DNA of 60,826 nucleotides from Bradyrhizobium neotropicale (lineage in GTDB: Bacteria > Pseudomonadota > Alphaproteobacteria > Rhizobiales > Xanthobacteraceae), in contig NZ_LSEF01000041.1 of NCBI RefSeq assembly GCF_001641695.1, positions 1-60,826 of the forward strand, read 5' to 3'. The notes under the pieces are model-generated. The model worked only from the letters and a program-made list of their open reading frames with translations, did not search any database and was not told the DNA's origin. Numbering within the stretch: position 1 is the first letter of the stretch; every line of letters begins with the position of its first letter. A program made the position numbers and the translations under genes. Positions 34,534 to 42,085 of this stretch are shown here, piece by piece.

Positions 34534-34756
34534 CTCGATTGATCCCCTTGGATGATCGGACAATAGGCAACGTTTTCGGGAGGCTGTTTGATGCGGATCA
34601 ATGACCGGCTGCGGCAATGCAGCGCGGCGCGATCTTGTTGTCCGCCCCCGTTTCAGCCAATGATCGGGACTTCGAAGGGCGCGCCGGCCGGCGAACCCGG
34701 ATCGATCCTGCCCCGTATCTCCCTCGGACGCGCTTCCCAACCATCGGCATCACGCG

Positions 34757-35902
34757 ATGACATCAGGCGATTCCTTCTACGGCAACATCCGCGTCTTCCG
34801 CGGCTTCACCAGCCTGATGGATCCGGCGCTCTATGCGCCGCTGCCGGATGACTGGAACATCGGCGTCGCCGACATCGTCGATTCCACCAAGGCGATCGCG
34901 GCACAGCGCTACAAGGCGGTCAATATGGCCGGTGCTGCCGTGATCGCGTCGGTGACAAATGCACTGGAGGGGCGGGAATTCCCCTTCGTGTTCGGCGGCG
35001 ACGGCGCGAGCTTTGCGGTCGCGCCCGATGATCTCGATCGTGCCCGGGAGGCGCTGGAGGCGACCGCGGCCTGGGTGCGGGAGGATCTCGATCTGAAGAT
35101 GCGCGTCGCGCTGGTGCCGGTGAGCGCCATTCGCGCGCAAGGCCTCGATGTCCGCGTCGCGCGCTTCGGCCCGTCGGCGAACCTGTCCTATGCGATGTTC
35201 TCCGGCGGAGGGTTGGGGTGGGCCGAAGCCGCGATGAAGCGCGGCGAGTTCGCGCTTCCCGCGGCGCCCGCCGGCACGCAGCCGGATCTCTCCGGACTAT
35301 CCTGCCGCTTCGAGGAGATTCCGGCCTCGCGCGGCCTGATCCTGTCGGTGCTGGTAGTGCCGGCGGGTAGCGCCGATCCCAGAGCTTTTCGCAAGGTGAT
35401 CGAGGACGTGATCCACCTCGTCGAACGCAGCCCGGATTCCGGCCGTCCCGTGCCGGCGCAGGGGCCACCTTTGCGGTGGCCGCCGCAGGGGCTCGACTAT
35501 GAGGCGCGGGCGGCGCGTGGCGGGCCGCTGCTCAAACGCCGCGCCAGCGTCCTCATCTACACGCTGTTCGCCTATTTGATCATGCGCTTCGACATCAAGG
35601 TCGGCGGCTTCGTGCCGAAGCGCTACAAGCAACAGGTGGTCGAGAATTCCGACTTCCGCAAATATGACGACGGTCTGCGCATGATCCTCGACTGCGCGCC
35701 CGAGCTCGAACGCGCCTTGAGCGAGCGCCTTGCGGCCGGCGCGCGCGACGGCGTCGTGCGCTACGGACTGCACCGGCAGGACGCGGCGATGATGACCTGC
35801 TTCACGCCGTCGGCGCTGCGCAGCGACCACGTCCATTTCATCGACGGTGCGCGAGGCGGCTACGCCTCGGCGGCAACGGCGCTGAAGGCGATGATGGCGT
35901 GA
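34757..35902 (+). CDS. DUF3095 protein with cyclase-like motifs
   Basis: The 381-residue protein matches what I know as DUF3095, a family without assigned function. Its N-terminal half has motifs like a class III nucleotide cyclase: VADIVDSTKAI (D39, D42), then FPFVFGGDGASFAV (D82). Compare ADVIDSTG and ELGDGLAAVFG in the cyclase at 4077-7130. In cyclases these two Asp positions hold the metal ions. A middle segment SYAMFSGGGLGWAEAAMKRG could be the third core block. A charged C-terminal half follows, with one hydrophobic stretch (VLIYTLFAYLIM). No transmembrane or signal segment begins the protein. It may make or sense a nucleotide messenger. It converges with the DUF2147 gene, 5 bp away. 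Confidence 0.72.
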   Translation: MTSGDSFYGNIRVFRGFTSLMDPALYAPLPDDWNIGVADIVDSTKAIAAQRYKAVNMAGAAVIASVTNALEGREFPFVFGGDGASFAVAPDDLDRAREALEATAAWVREDLDLKMRVALVPVSAIRAQGLDVRVARFGPSANLSYAMFSGGGLGWAEAAMKRGEFALPAAPAGTQPDLSGLSCRFEEIPASRGLILSVLVVPAGSADPRAFRKVIEDVIHLVERSPDSGRPVPAQGPPLRWPPQGLDYEARAARGGPLLKRRASVLIYTLFAYLIMRFDIKVGGFVPKRYKQQVVENSDFRKYDDGLRMILDCAPELERALSERLAAGARDGVVRYGLHRQDAAMMTCFTPSALRSDHVHFIDGARGGYASAATALKAMMA

Positions 35903-35907
35903 GAAAG

Positions 35908-36348
35908 TTAGTGGCCGACCCGGCTCCAGGTCTCGCCGCCGCAGAGCGCGCCGACACAGCCTTCGACCCGCAAGCTTTCCGCGCCGCTCACCGTGATGCT
36001 GCTCGCATAGGTGCTGCCGTCGTCGGCATTGTAGATCTGCCCCGACCATTTGTTCGGACCTGCGGGCTGCATGGCGCTGAACAGCGGCAGTCCGATGATC
36101 GGCCGCCGGGCCAGCGCGGGATTGGGATTCTTGCTGTCGGTGGCGGGCTGGCCGGTCGCGGTGTCGTAGGGCTCGCGCAGCCAGACGATGACGCCGCAGA
36201 TGCCGCCGCCGCATTTGCTGATCTTCACACGGGCATCGCCGGCCTGGGTCAGCCAGGTGCCGCTGGCATCGGCGCTTTGCGCGTGGGCAGTGGTCGCGCC
36301 GAGCAGCGCAGCCAGAAGGACGGTGGAAACGGCGAATCTGGAAAACAT
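35908..36348 (-). CDS. DUF2147 exported protein
   Basis: The 146-residue protein starts at ATG 36348 with signal RFAVSTVLLAALLGATTAHA. The mature part has the DUF2147 pattern: GTWLTQAGDARVKISKCGGG, then CGVIVWLREP, IYNADDGSTYASSITV and VEGCVGALCGGETWSRV. Four cysteines (KCGGGIC, GCVGALC) probably form two disulphides. The family forms small beta-rich periplasmic proteins; its function is unknown. It is monocistronic by spacing. Confidence 0.87.
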   Translation of the reverse strand: MFSRFAVSTVLLAALLGATTAHAQSADASGTWLTQAGDARVKISKCGGGICGVIVWLREPYDTATGQPATDSKNPNPALARRPIIGLPLFSAMQPAGPNKWSGQIYNADDGSTYASSITVSGAESLRVEGCVGALCGGETWSRVGH

Positions 36349-36513
36349 GGAGAGCCCCGAAAATGAAGGCGCCTCCATAGCAGCAAATCAGGATAGTGTA
36401 ACGCTCGACGGAATCACATTCCTGCGTTGATTTGCCCCAGCGGACGAAAACGGCGACGCCAGGTAGCCGCAATGATCATGTGCCGCTGGACGCAATCAGT
36501 GGCAATCGCGAGA

Positions 36514-37041
36514 TCACCAGGGCAGGCCGCAGAGGTCGAGCGTGCCGAGGCGCGGCGCGCGGACGACGTCGAACACGAAAGGCGCCATGTATTCGAAGCG
36601 GATCCGCCCCTCCGGCTGCTCGCAAAAGACATCGCCGGTGAAGCGATGCCAGTTGCGGGCCTCATAGAACGCGAAATTGTGCGGCTCGCAGAACAGGACC
36701 GCGAAGCGGACCGCCTCGTTGGCCCGCATGGTGTGGACCGCCGCATCGATCGCCATCGTCGCGTAGCCGCGTCCGCGCCGGTCCTCGCGCGTGCAGACGC
36801 CGCCGATCCCGCCGACATGGACCTTGCGCCCGTTCCAGCTGATGGTGCGGAAGTGGATGCCGACATGGCAGACGAGGCCGTCCTCCGGCGTCTCGATCAG
36901 CACGCGGAGATCGGCATTGGCCCATTTGATGTGGCTCCAGGGCGGCTTCTCGTCCGCGTGGCGCCCCCAGATCGCGCTGAGCAGCGGCTTTGCGATCGGC
37001 CAGGAGGCGTCGCCGTTCAAAATGTCGATCTCGATGCTCAT
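36514..37041 (-). CDS. GNAT family N-acetyltransferase
   Basis: The 175-residue GNAT starts at ATG 37041; the upstream part of the frame covers the promoter. The acetyl-CoA motif is GGVCTREDRRGRGYATMAID near residue 80, and VLFCEPHNFAFYEARNWHRF is motif B. The acceptor is unknown. GNATs of this length often acetylate small amines, antibiotics or protein N-termini. It is divergent from sodB. Confidence 0.83.
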   Translation of the reverse strand: MSIEIDILNGDASWPIAKPLLSAIWGRHADEKPPWSHIKWANADLRVLIETPEDGLVCHVGIHFRTISWNGRKVHVGGIGGVCTREDRRGRGYATMAIDAAVHTMRANEAVRFAVLFCEPHNFAFYEARNWHRFTGDVFCEQPEGRIRFEYMAPFVFDVVRAPRLGTLDLCGLPW

Positions 37042-37211
37042 GGCTCTCTCTTTCGCATGCATTCGTTCTGCCATAAGCACCTCAAAGGCAATGATATTTT
37101 GCGGCGAACGACCGGGCCCGGTTGAACGCCGCTCCGCCGCGCCGATTTTATGCAATCGGGCCAAGCGACCGCATGACGCATTTTCGCAAATTGGCGGTAT
37201 TTAACGCCGCA

Positions 37212-37237
37212 GGAACCTTCTATAAGGGGTGACCGTT
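37212..37237 (+). promoter_or_regulatory. Candidate EcfG (general stress) promoter of sodB
   Basis: GGAAC (37212-37216), a 17-bp spacer and CGTT (37234-37237) match the EcfG consensus of alphaproteobacteria, GGAAC-N16/17-CGTT. It lies 33 bp upstream of the sodB ATG. This would place superoxide dismutase under the PhyR-EcfG stress response. Confidence 0.6.
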
Positions 37238-37270
37238 AGAACGTTCCCCACCAGTTGCGGACAAGAACCC

Positions 37271-37867
37271 ATGACCTTTACGCTGCCCCCACTCCCTTAC
37301 GCCTATGACGCCCTCGGCCAGTACATGTCGAAGGAAACGCTCGAATATCACCACGACAAGCATCATCAGGCCTACGTCACCAACGGCAATAACGCGCTCA
37401 AGGGGACCGAATGGGAAGGCAAGTCCCTTGAGGAGATCGTCAAGGGCTCGTTCGGCAAGAACCCCGCGGTGTTCAACAATGCCGGCCAGCACTACAACCA
37501 CATCCACTTCTGGAGCTGGATGAAGCCCAACGGCGGCGGCACCAAGCTGCCGGGCAAGCTCGAGAAGAAGATCAACGAGGACCTCGGCGGCTTCGAGAAG
37601 TTCAAGACGGATTTCCAGGCGGCTGGCGTCGGTCAGTTCGGCTCCGGCTGGTGCTGGCTCCAGGTCAAGAACGGCAAGCTCGAAATCTCCAAGACCCCGA
37701 ACGGCGAGAATCCGCTGGTGCACGGCGCCACCCCGATCCTCGGATGCGACGTCTGGGAGCACTCCTACTACATCGACTATCGCAACCGTCGCCCGGACTA
37801 TCTGAAGGCGTTCGTCGAGAACCTCGTGAACTGGGAATACGTCGAGTCGCTGTTCGACAAGGCGTAA
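37271..37867 (+). CDS. sodB: Superoxide dismutase (Fe/Mn type)
   Basis: This 198-residue Fe/Mn superoxide dismutase has the four metal ligands of the family: His in LEYHHDKHHQAYV, His in AGQHYNHIHFWSWM, and Asp and His in LGCDVWEHSYYIDYRN. The start is at ATG 37271; an upstream GTG frame adds 14 residues without support. It detoxifies superoxide in the cytosol. The AGQHYNHIHFW pattern and the Gln in VGQFGSGWCW are compatible with iron, but metal preference needs a finer alignment. A stress-type promoter precedes it, and a repeat with a terminator follows. Confidence 0.96.
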   Translation: MTFTLPPLPYAYDALGQYMSKETLEYHHDKHHQAYVTNGNNALKGTEWEGKSLEEIVKGSFGKNPAVFNNAGQHYNHIHFWSWMKPNGGGTKLPGKLEKKINEDLGGFEKFKTDFQAAGVGQFGSGWCWLQVKNGKLEISKTPNGENPLVHGATPILGCDVWEHSYYIDYRNRRPDYLKAFVENLVNWEYVESLFDKA

Positions 37868-37876
37868 GTATTTGGA

Positions 37877-37980
37877 GTCATTCCGGGGCGCGCGAAGCGC
37901 GAGCCCGGAATCCATTTATCCGCTCGGGTTTACGCTCGATGGATTCCGGGCTCGGCGCTGGCGCGCCGCCCCGGAATGAC
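37877..37980. repeat. 104-bp palindromic repeat (R2) after sodB
   Basis: GTCATTCCGGGGCG (37877-37890) is inverted at the right end as CGCCCCGGAATGAC less one mismatch. The inner arms AATCCAT and ATGGATTCCGGGCTC form a nested stem. Closely similar copies are at 45357-45458, 57021-57126 and 59054-59159. Confidence 0.85.
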
Positions 37981-37988
37981 AGAACAAC

Positions 37989-38019
37989 AAAGGCGGTCGC
38001 ATCCGCGGCCGCCTTTTTT
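37989..38019 (+). terminator. Rho-independent terminator after sodB
   Basis: AAAGGCGGTCGC (37989-38000) pairs with GCGGCCGCCTTT (38005-38016) with one wobble, loop ATCC, followed by a T-run. It ends the sodB transcript beyond the R2 repeat. Confidence 0.85.
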
Positions 38020-38152
38020 GCTGCGCGGAATTCGGCCCTCATCCGGCATAGCCCTGCGCAGGGCGCGCATCGCTCCCGTCGCCGTTCAGTTTGCATCACG
38101 TCGGCGCCGCCCTTAATCAGAACGGGCATCCCCTCAATCCGACCCGAGCCCG

Positions 38153-38764
38153 TTGTCAGAGACTTTCCCGAAAGAGCCGGCGACTGCCGAGGACGCTGAA
38201 TCCGAGCCTCGGCCGGGGCGCATCCGCAAGCCGATCGGCTGGTCGACGATCATCATCGCGGCATTGGTGGCGGTGAGCGCGGCGCTGGTCTGGCGGCGTG
38301 ACGGGACCGACGGTGTTCTCGACATTCTGACCCACGATCTCTCGCTGTTCGGCGGCATCCTGCCGCGCGTGCTGGCCGGCTGCCTGCTCGGGGCTTTCAT
38401 CTCGGAGATCCTGCCGCACGAAAAAGTCTCGCGCTCGCTCGGGCCGAAGTCCGGCCTGATGGGCCTTCTGATCGGCACCGCCTTCGGCGCGATTCTGCCG
38501 GGCGGGCCGTTCACCGCCTATCCGGTGGCGAGCGCGCTGCTCGCGGTCGGCGCCGATTTCGGCGCCACCATCGCCATGGTCGTGAGCTGGACTCTGATCG
38601 GCTATGGCCGCGCGGTAGCCTGGGAAATCCCGATCATGGGCACGGATTTCACGCTGTGGCGGATCGTGATCTCGCTTCCGCTGCCGGTGCTCGCGGGCGC
38701 GCTCGGCCGCTTCGTCTATGTCCGGCTCTACCCGAAGCCGATCGCCAAGGAAGACGAGACGTGA
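38153..38764 (+). CDS. Permease half, N-terminal part of a split ArsP-like permease
   Basis: The 203-residue protein has about five membrane helices after a polar N-terminus of 30 residues. The motif AILPGGPFTAYPVASALL near residue 117 and AWEIPIMGTDF near 163 recur in similar form in the next gene. It is one half of a permease of the kind related to ArsP/PF03773, which is normally a single longer protein. The start is uncertain: TTG 38153 has no clear ribosome site and no in-frame ATG occurs before the helices. The substrate could be a metal or organo-metalloid compound, since a zinc operon follows. Its stop overlaps the start of the second half (GTGA). Confidence 0.7.
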   Translation: MSETFPKEPATAEDAESEPRPGRIRKPIGWSTIIIAALVAVSAALVWRRDGTDGVLDILTHDLSLFGGILPRVLAGCLLGAFISEILPHEKVSRSLGPKSGLMGLLIGTAFGAILPGGPFTAYPVASALLAVGADFGATIAMVVSWTLIGYGRAVAWEIPIMGTDFTLWRIVISLPLPVLAGALGRFVYVRLYPKPIAKEDET

Positions 38765-39261
38765 GCGCCGCGCTTCTCATCGACATCCTGCTGTGGGGTT
38801 CGGTGCTCGGCGTCGGCCTGATCGCCTTCCGCCGCGGTCCTCCCGTGTTCAAGTCCTCGCTCCGCGAAGGCTTGATGGACTTCATCAACATCGTGCCGCG
38901 GATCGCGCTGGGCGTGATCGGCTCCGGCTATATCGCCGCCATCATCCCCCAGGAGGTGATCACCGGCTGGCTCGGCCCGGACAGCGGCTGGCTTGGGGTG
39001 GCAACCGCCGTGGTCGCCGGGGCCGCGACGCCCGGCGGTCCCGTGATCGGCTTCTCGATCGGCACGGTGGCGCTAAAGTCGGGCGGGGGCGTCCCGCAGG
39101 TGGTCGCCTATGTCGTCGCCTGGGCCCTATTTGCCTTCCAGCGGGTGATCTTGTGGGAAATCCCGTTCATGCCGGCCCGTTTCGTCTGGTTCCGCTGCGC
39201 TGTCTCGGTGCCGTTCCCATTCGTCGCGGCGGCCATCGCGATGGTGATCGGCAAGCCGTGA
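38761..39261 (+). CDS. Permease half, C-terminal part of a split ArsP-like permease
   Basis: The 166-residue protein begins at GTG 38761, inside the stop codon of the first half. Its helices repeat the pattern of that half: AATPGGPVIGFSIGTVAL near residue 82 and LWEIPFMPARF near 130, against AILPGGPFTAYPV and AWEIPIMG. The two proteins are probably products of an ancient duplication that assemble as a heterodimer. The function is as uncertain as for the first half. No terminator separates it from the Zur box 24 bp downstream. Confidence 0.72.
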   Translation: MSAALLIDILLWGSVLGVGLIAFRRGPPVFKSSLREGLMDFINIVPRIALGVIGSGYIAAIIPQEVITGWLGPDSGWLGVATAVVAGAATPGGPVIGFSIGTVALKSGGGVPQVVAYVVAWALFAFQRVILWEIPFMPARFVWFRCAVSVPFPFVAAAIAMVIGKP

Positions 39262-39284
39262 GCCGGGGCGTGGACAGGCGTAAT

Positions 39285-39297
39285 GTTATAATATAAC
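39285..39297. promoter_or_regulatory. Candidate Zur operator of the zinc operon
   Basis: GTTATAATATAAC is a perfect palindrome in AT-rich context. It matches the TGTTATA-type Zur boxes of alphaproteobacteria. It lies 8 bp before the ATG of the His-rich gene and upstream of znuCBA-like genes, so Zur with zinc would block transcription. Confidence 0.75.
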
Positions 39298-39305
39298 GTC
39301 TTCAA

Positions 39306-39530
39306 ATGGTTCCCGCCGCGTCCCACGCCCACCATCACGATCACTCCCATGACCACGCCCATTCTCATGGGCACGACCATACGCATGCCCATGTCCACGA
39401 CCCCGCGGCCCCGCACCCGGCGCAGGCCGCGCCTTGGTCGATCCTGCGCATGACGATGGCGGGCCGCCTTGCTGCGGCGCTGGCCGTCTGTGCCGTGTTG
39501 TGGGGCGTGGTCTGGCTTGCGATGAGGTGA
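39306..39530 (+). CDS. Small His-rich membrane protein, first gene of the zinc operon
   Basis: The 74-residue protein has 15 histidines in 32 residues from residue 7 on, alternating with Asp, Ala and Ser, then one membrane helix near residues 52-72 (AGRLAAALAVCAVLWGVVWLAM). The His part would bind zinc on one side of the inner membrane. The ATG is only 8 bp past the palindrome, with no ribosome site in between, so the mRNA may be leaderless or a later Met (residue 49 or 51) may be used. The ABC ATPase gene starts 2 bp after its stop. It could feed zinc to the transporter or act as a sensor. Confidence 0.75.
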   Translation: MVPAASHAHHHDHSHDHAHSHGHDHTHAHVHDPAAPHPAQAAPWSILRMTMAGRLAAALAVCAVLWGVVWLAMR

Positions 39531-39532
39531 GC

Positions 39533-40285
39533 ATGGCGGCGCTGCACTTCCACAATGTCACGCTCGGCTACGACCGGCACCCGGCCGTGCACCACCTCAG
39601 CGGCGAGGTCGCGCCCGGCACGCTGGTGGCGGTGATCGGGCCGAACGGCGCCGGCAAGTCGACGCTGCTGCGCGGCATCGTCGGTATCCTCAGGCCGCTC
39701 GATGGCAGCATCCATCTCGGCAGCCTCGATGCGAGGGACATCGCGTATCTGCCGCAGAGTGCGGAGATCGATCGCAGCTTCCCGATCTCGGTGTTCGACT
39801 TCGTCGGCACCGGGCTTTGGCGCGGGACCGGCGTGTTCGGCGGCATCGGCAAGGTCGCGCGGGAAAAAATCCTCCGCGCGATCGCTTCCGTTGGTCTCAA
39901 CGGCTTCGAGAACCGCCCGATCGGCACGCTCTCCGGCGGGCAGATGCAGCGCGTGCTGTTCGCGCGCGTACTGCTCCAGGACGCGAGCCTGATCGTGCTG
40001 GACGAGCCCTTCAACGCCATCGACAGCAAGACCACGGCCGATCTGCTGGCGCTGGTGAAGCGCTGGCACGGCGAAGGCCGCACTGTGCTCGCCGCGCTGC
40101 ACGACATGGAGATGGTGCGCAGCCACTTCACCGAGACGCTTGTGCTGGCGCGCGGGCCGGTGGCGTGGGGACCGACGGCGGAGGTGCTGACGCCGGAGAA
40201 TCTGTTGGTGGCGATGCGGATGTGCGAGGCCTTCGACGACGGCGCCGCGGCCTGCGGCGAAGATGGGCGCTCGCAGGCGGCGTGA
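39533..40285 (+). CDS. znuC: Zinc ABC transporter ATPase, ZnuC-like
   Basis: The 250-residue ABC ATPase has Walker A GPNGAGKST near residue 36, the Q-loop in IAYLPQSAEID, the signature LSGGQMQR near 139, Walker B LIVLDEPFNAID and the switch His in LAALHD. It is metal-type (ZnuC/MntB-like), judged by length and by the DLASSVFDFV-like region ISVFDFVGTGLW. It drives import of a divalent metal through the permease encoded next. The start is ATG 39533, 2 bp after the His-rich gene; an open upstream frame adds 33 residues overlapping that gene. Confidence 0.92.
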   Translation: MAALHFHNVTLGYDRHPAVHHLSGEVAPGTLVAVIGPNGAGKSTLLRGIVGILRPLDGSIHLGSLDARDIAYLPQSAEIDRSFPISVFDFVGTGLWRGTGVFGGIGKVAREKILRAIASVGLNGFENRPIGTLSGGQMQRVLFARVLLQDASLIVLDEPFNAIDSKTTADLLALVKRWHGEGRTVLAALHDMEMVRSHFTETLVLARGPVAWGPTAEVLTPENLLVAMRMCEAFDDGAAACGEDGRSQAA

Positions 40286-40291
40286 CATCCG

Positions 40292-41161
40292 ATGATCCAT
40301 GATGTCCTGATCGGCCCGTTCACCGAATTCGAGTTCATGCGGCGCGCGCTTGCAGCCGTCGTCGCGCTGTCGCTCGCCGGTGCGCCGATCGGCGTGTTTC
40401 TGATGCTGCGGCGGATGAGCCTCGTTGGCGACGCCATGGCGCATGCGATCCTGCCGGGCGCGGCGGTTGGCTTCCTGCTCTCCGGTCTCAACCTGTTTGC
40501 GATGACCGCGGGCGGACTGATCGCGGGCTTTACGGTCGCGATCCTCGCCGGCGTGGTCGCGCGCTCGACCGGGTTGAAGGAGGACGCGTCGCTCGCGACC
40601 TTCTATCTCGCCTCGCTGGCGCTGGGCGTCACCATCGTCTCGATCAAGGGCACCAATATCGATCTCTTGCACGTGCTGTTCGGTAACATCCTTGCCATGG
40701 ACGACCAGACGCTGCTGGTGGTGGCCTTCAACGCCACGATCACGCTGCTGGTGCTCGCGGTGATCTATCGCCCGCTGGTGATCGAGAGCGTCGATCCCTT
40801 GTTCCTGCGAACCGTCAGCCGCGCCGGCGGGCCGGCGCATCTCGCATTCCTCGCGCTCGTGGTCATCAACCTCGTCAACGGTTTCCAGGCGCTCGGCACC
40901 TTGCTTGCCGTCGGCCTGATGATCATGCCGGCGGGCATTGCGCGGTTCTGGTCGCGCGATCTCACCGCCATGATCTGCATCGCCGTGATCGCCGCCGCCG
41001 TCTCGGGCTACGCCGGCCTTGTGCTGTCGTTCCAGACCCGCGTACCCTCGGGCCCTGCGATCATCCTGGTCGCGACGGTGTTCTACGTCGTCTCCGTCCT
41101 GTTCGGCCGTGTCGGCGGCGTCGTCAGGCAGATGTTTCCCGGCCGGCATCTGGAAGCGTGA
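40292..41161 (+). CDS. znuB: Zinc ABC transporter permease, ZnuB-like
   Basis: The 289-residue integral membrane protein of the ABC-3 family (ZnuB/MntC) has about eight helices. Family blocks visible are RRMSLVGDAMAHAILPGAAV near residue 40, EDASLATFYLASLALGV and NGFQALGTLLAVGLMIMPAG. It forms the membrane channel for the metal. It lies 6 bp after znuC, and its stop overlaps a GTG that could start the binding protein. Confidence 0.93.
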   Translation: MIHDVLIGPFTEFEFMRRALAAVVALSLAGAPIGVFLMLRRMSLVGDAMAHAILPGAAVGFLLSGLNLFAMTAGGLIAGFTVAILAGVVARSTGLKEDASLATFYLASLALGVTIVSIKGTNIDLLHVLFGNILAMDDQTLLVVAFNATITLLVLAVIYRPLVIESVDPLFLRTVSRAGGPAHLAFLALVVINLVNGFQALGTLLAVGLMIMPAGIARFWSRDLTAMICIAVIAAAVSGYAGLVLSFQTRVPSGPAIILVATVFYVVSVLFGRVGGVVRQMFPGRHLEA

Positions 41162-41166
41162 GGCCG

Positions 41167-42030
41167 ATGCGGCTTGTCCTGCTTTGTGTGCTCTTGCTGA
41201 TCGCTTCGCCGCTCAACGCCGCAGAGCGGCTCAACGTGATTGCGAGCTTCTCGATCCTCGGCGATTTCGTCCGCAATGTCGGCGGCGACCGCATCAATCT
41301 CACGACACTGGTCGGCGCCGACAGCGACGTCCATGTTTATACGCCGGCGCCGGGTGACGCGAAGCGGGTCGCGGATGCAAGGCTCGTGATCGTCAACGGG
41401 CTCGGCCTCGAGGGCTGGCTGCCGCGGCTCGTGCAGTCTTCCGGCGGCAAGGCGCAGGTGGTCACCGCGAGTGCCGGCATCGTGCCCTTGAAGCTTGGAT
41501 CGGACGCCGACCCGCATGCCTGGCAGTCGGTCACGAACGCCAAGCTCTATGTAACGAACATTGCCGGTGCACTGGCCGCCGCCGACCCGGATGACGCCGA
41601 CTTCTTCCGCGCCCAGGCCAAGACCTATCTGGAAAAGCTCGAAACGCTCGACCGCGAGGTGCGCGAGGCGATCGCACAAATCCCGCTCGAGCGGCGCAAG
41701 GTGATCTCGACCCACAATGCCTTCGGCTATTTTGCCGCCGAATACGGCGTCCAGTTCATCGCCCCCTTGGGGGTCTCGACGGAAACCGAGCCCAGCGCAC
41801 GCGATATCGCTGGTATCATTGGCCAGATCAGGGCCCAAAAGATCCCGGCGGTGTTCCTTGAGAATATCAGCGACGACCGGCTGATCCGGCGGATCGCCGC
41901 GGAGACCGGGGCAAGGGTCGGCGGGACCCTGATTTCGGACGGTTTGACCGGCGAAAAGGGGCCAGCCCCCACTTACATTGATATGGTCAGGCACAATATA
42001 AAGGCCCTGACCAGCGCGCTTGACCAATAG
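41167..42030 (+). CDS. znuA: Zinc ABC transporter binding protein, ZnuA-like without His loop
   Basis: The 287-residue cluster A-I binding protein (start ATG 41167; GTG 41158 is possible) has signal LVLLCVLLLIASPLNAA. Predicted metal ligands are H56 (DSDVHVYTP), H117 (DADPHAWQS), H183 (STHNAFGYFA) and D258 (LISDGL). A His at the third position favours zinc over manganese, where Glu is usual. The long His-rich loop common in ZnuA is absent. The His-rich peptide and the GTPase of the same operon may supply that function. It is a periplasmic zinc carrier. Confidence 0.92.
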   Translation: MRLVLLCVLLLIASPLNAAERLNVIASFSILGDFVRNVGGDRINLTTLVGADSDVHVYTPAPGDAKRVADARLVIVNGLGLEGWLPRLVQSSGGKAQVVTASAGIVPLKLGSDADPHAWQSVTNAKLYVTNIAGALAAADPDDADFFRAQAKTYLEKLETLDREVREAIAQIPLERRKVISTHNAFGYFAAEYGVQFIAPLGVSTETEPSARDIAGIIGQIRAQKIPAVFLENISDDRLIRRIAAETGARVGGTLISDGLTGEKGPAPTYIDMVRHNIKALTSALDQ

Positions 42031-42085
42031 GGCGGGGGCCACCCCGCCTCGCGTCGCGCGAAAAAGCCCGAAGTCCGGAGTTGTT

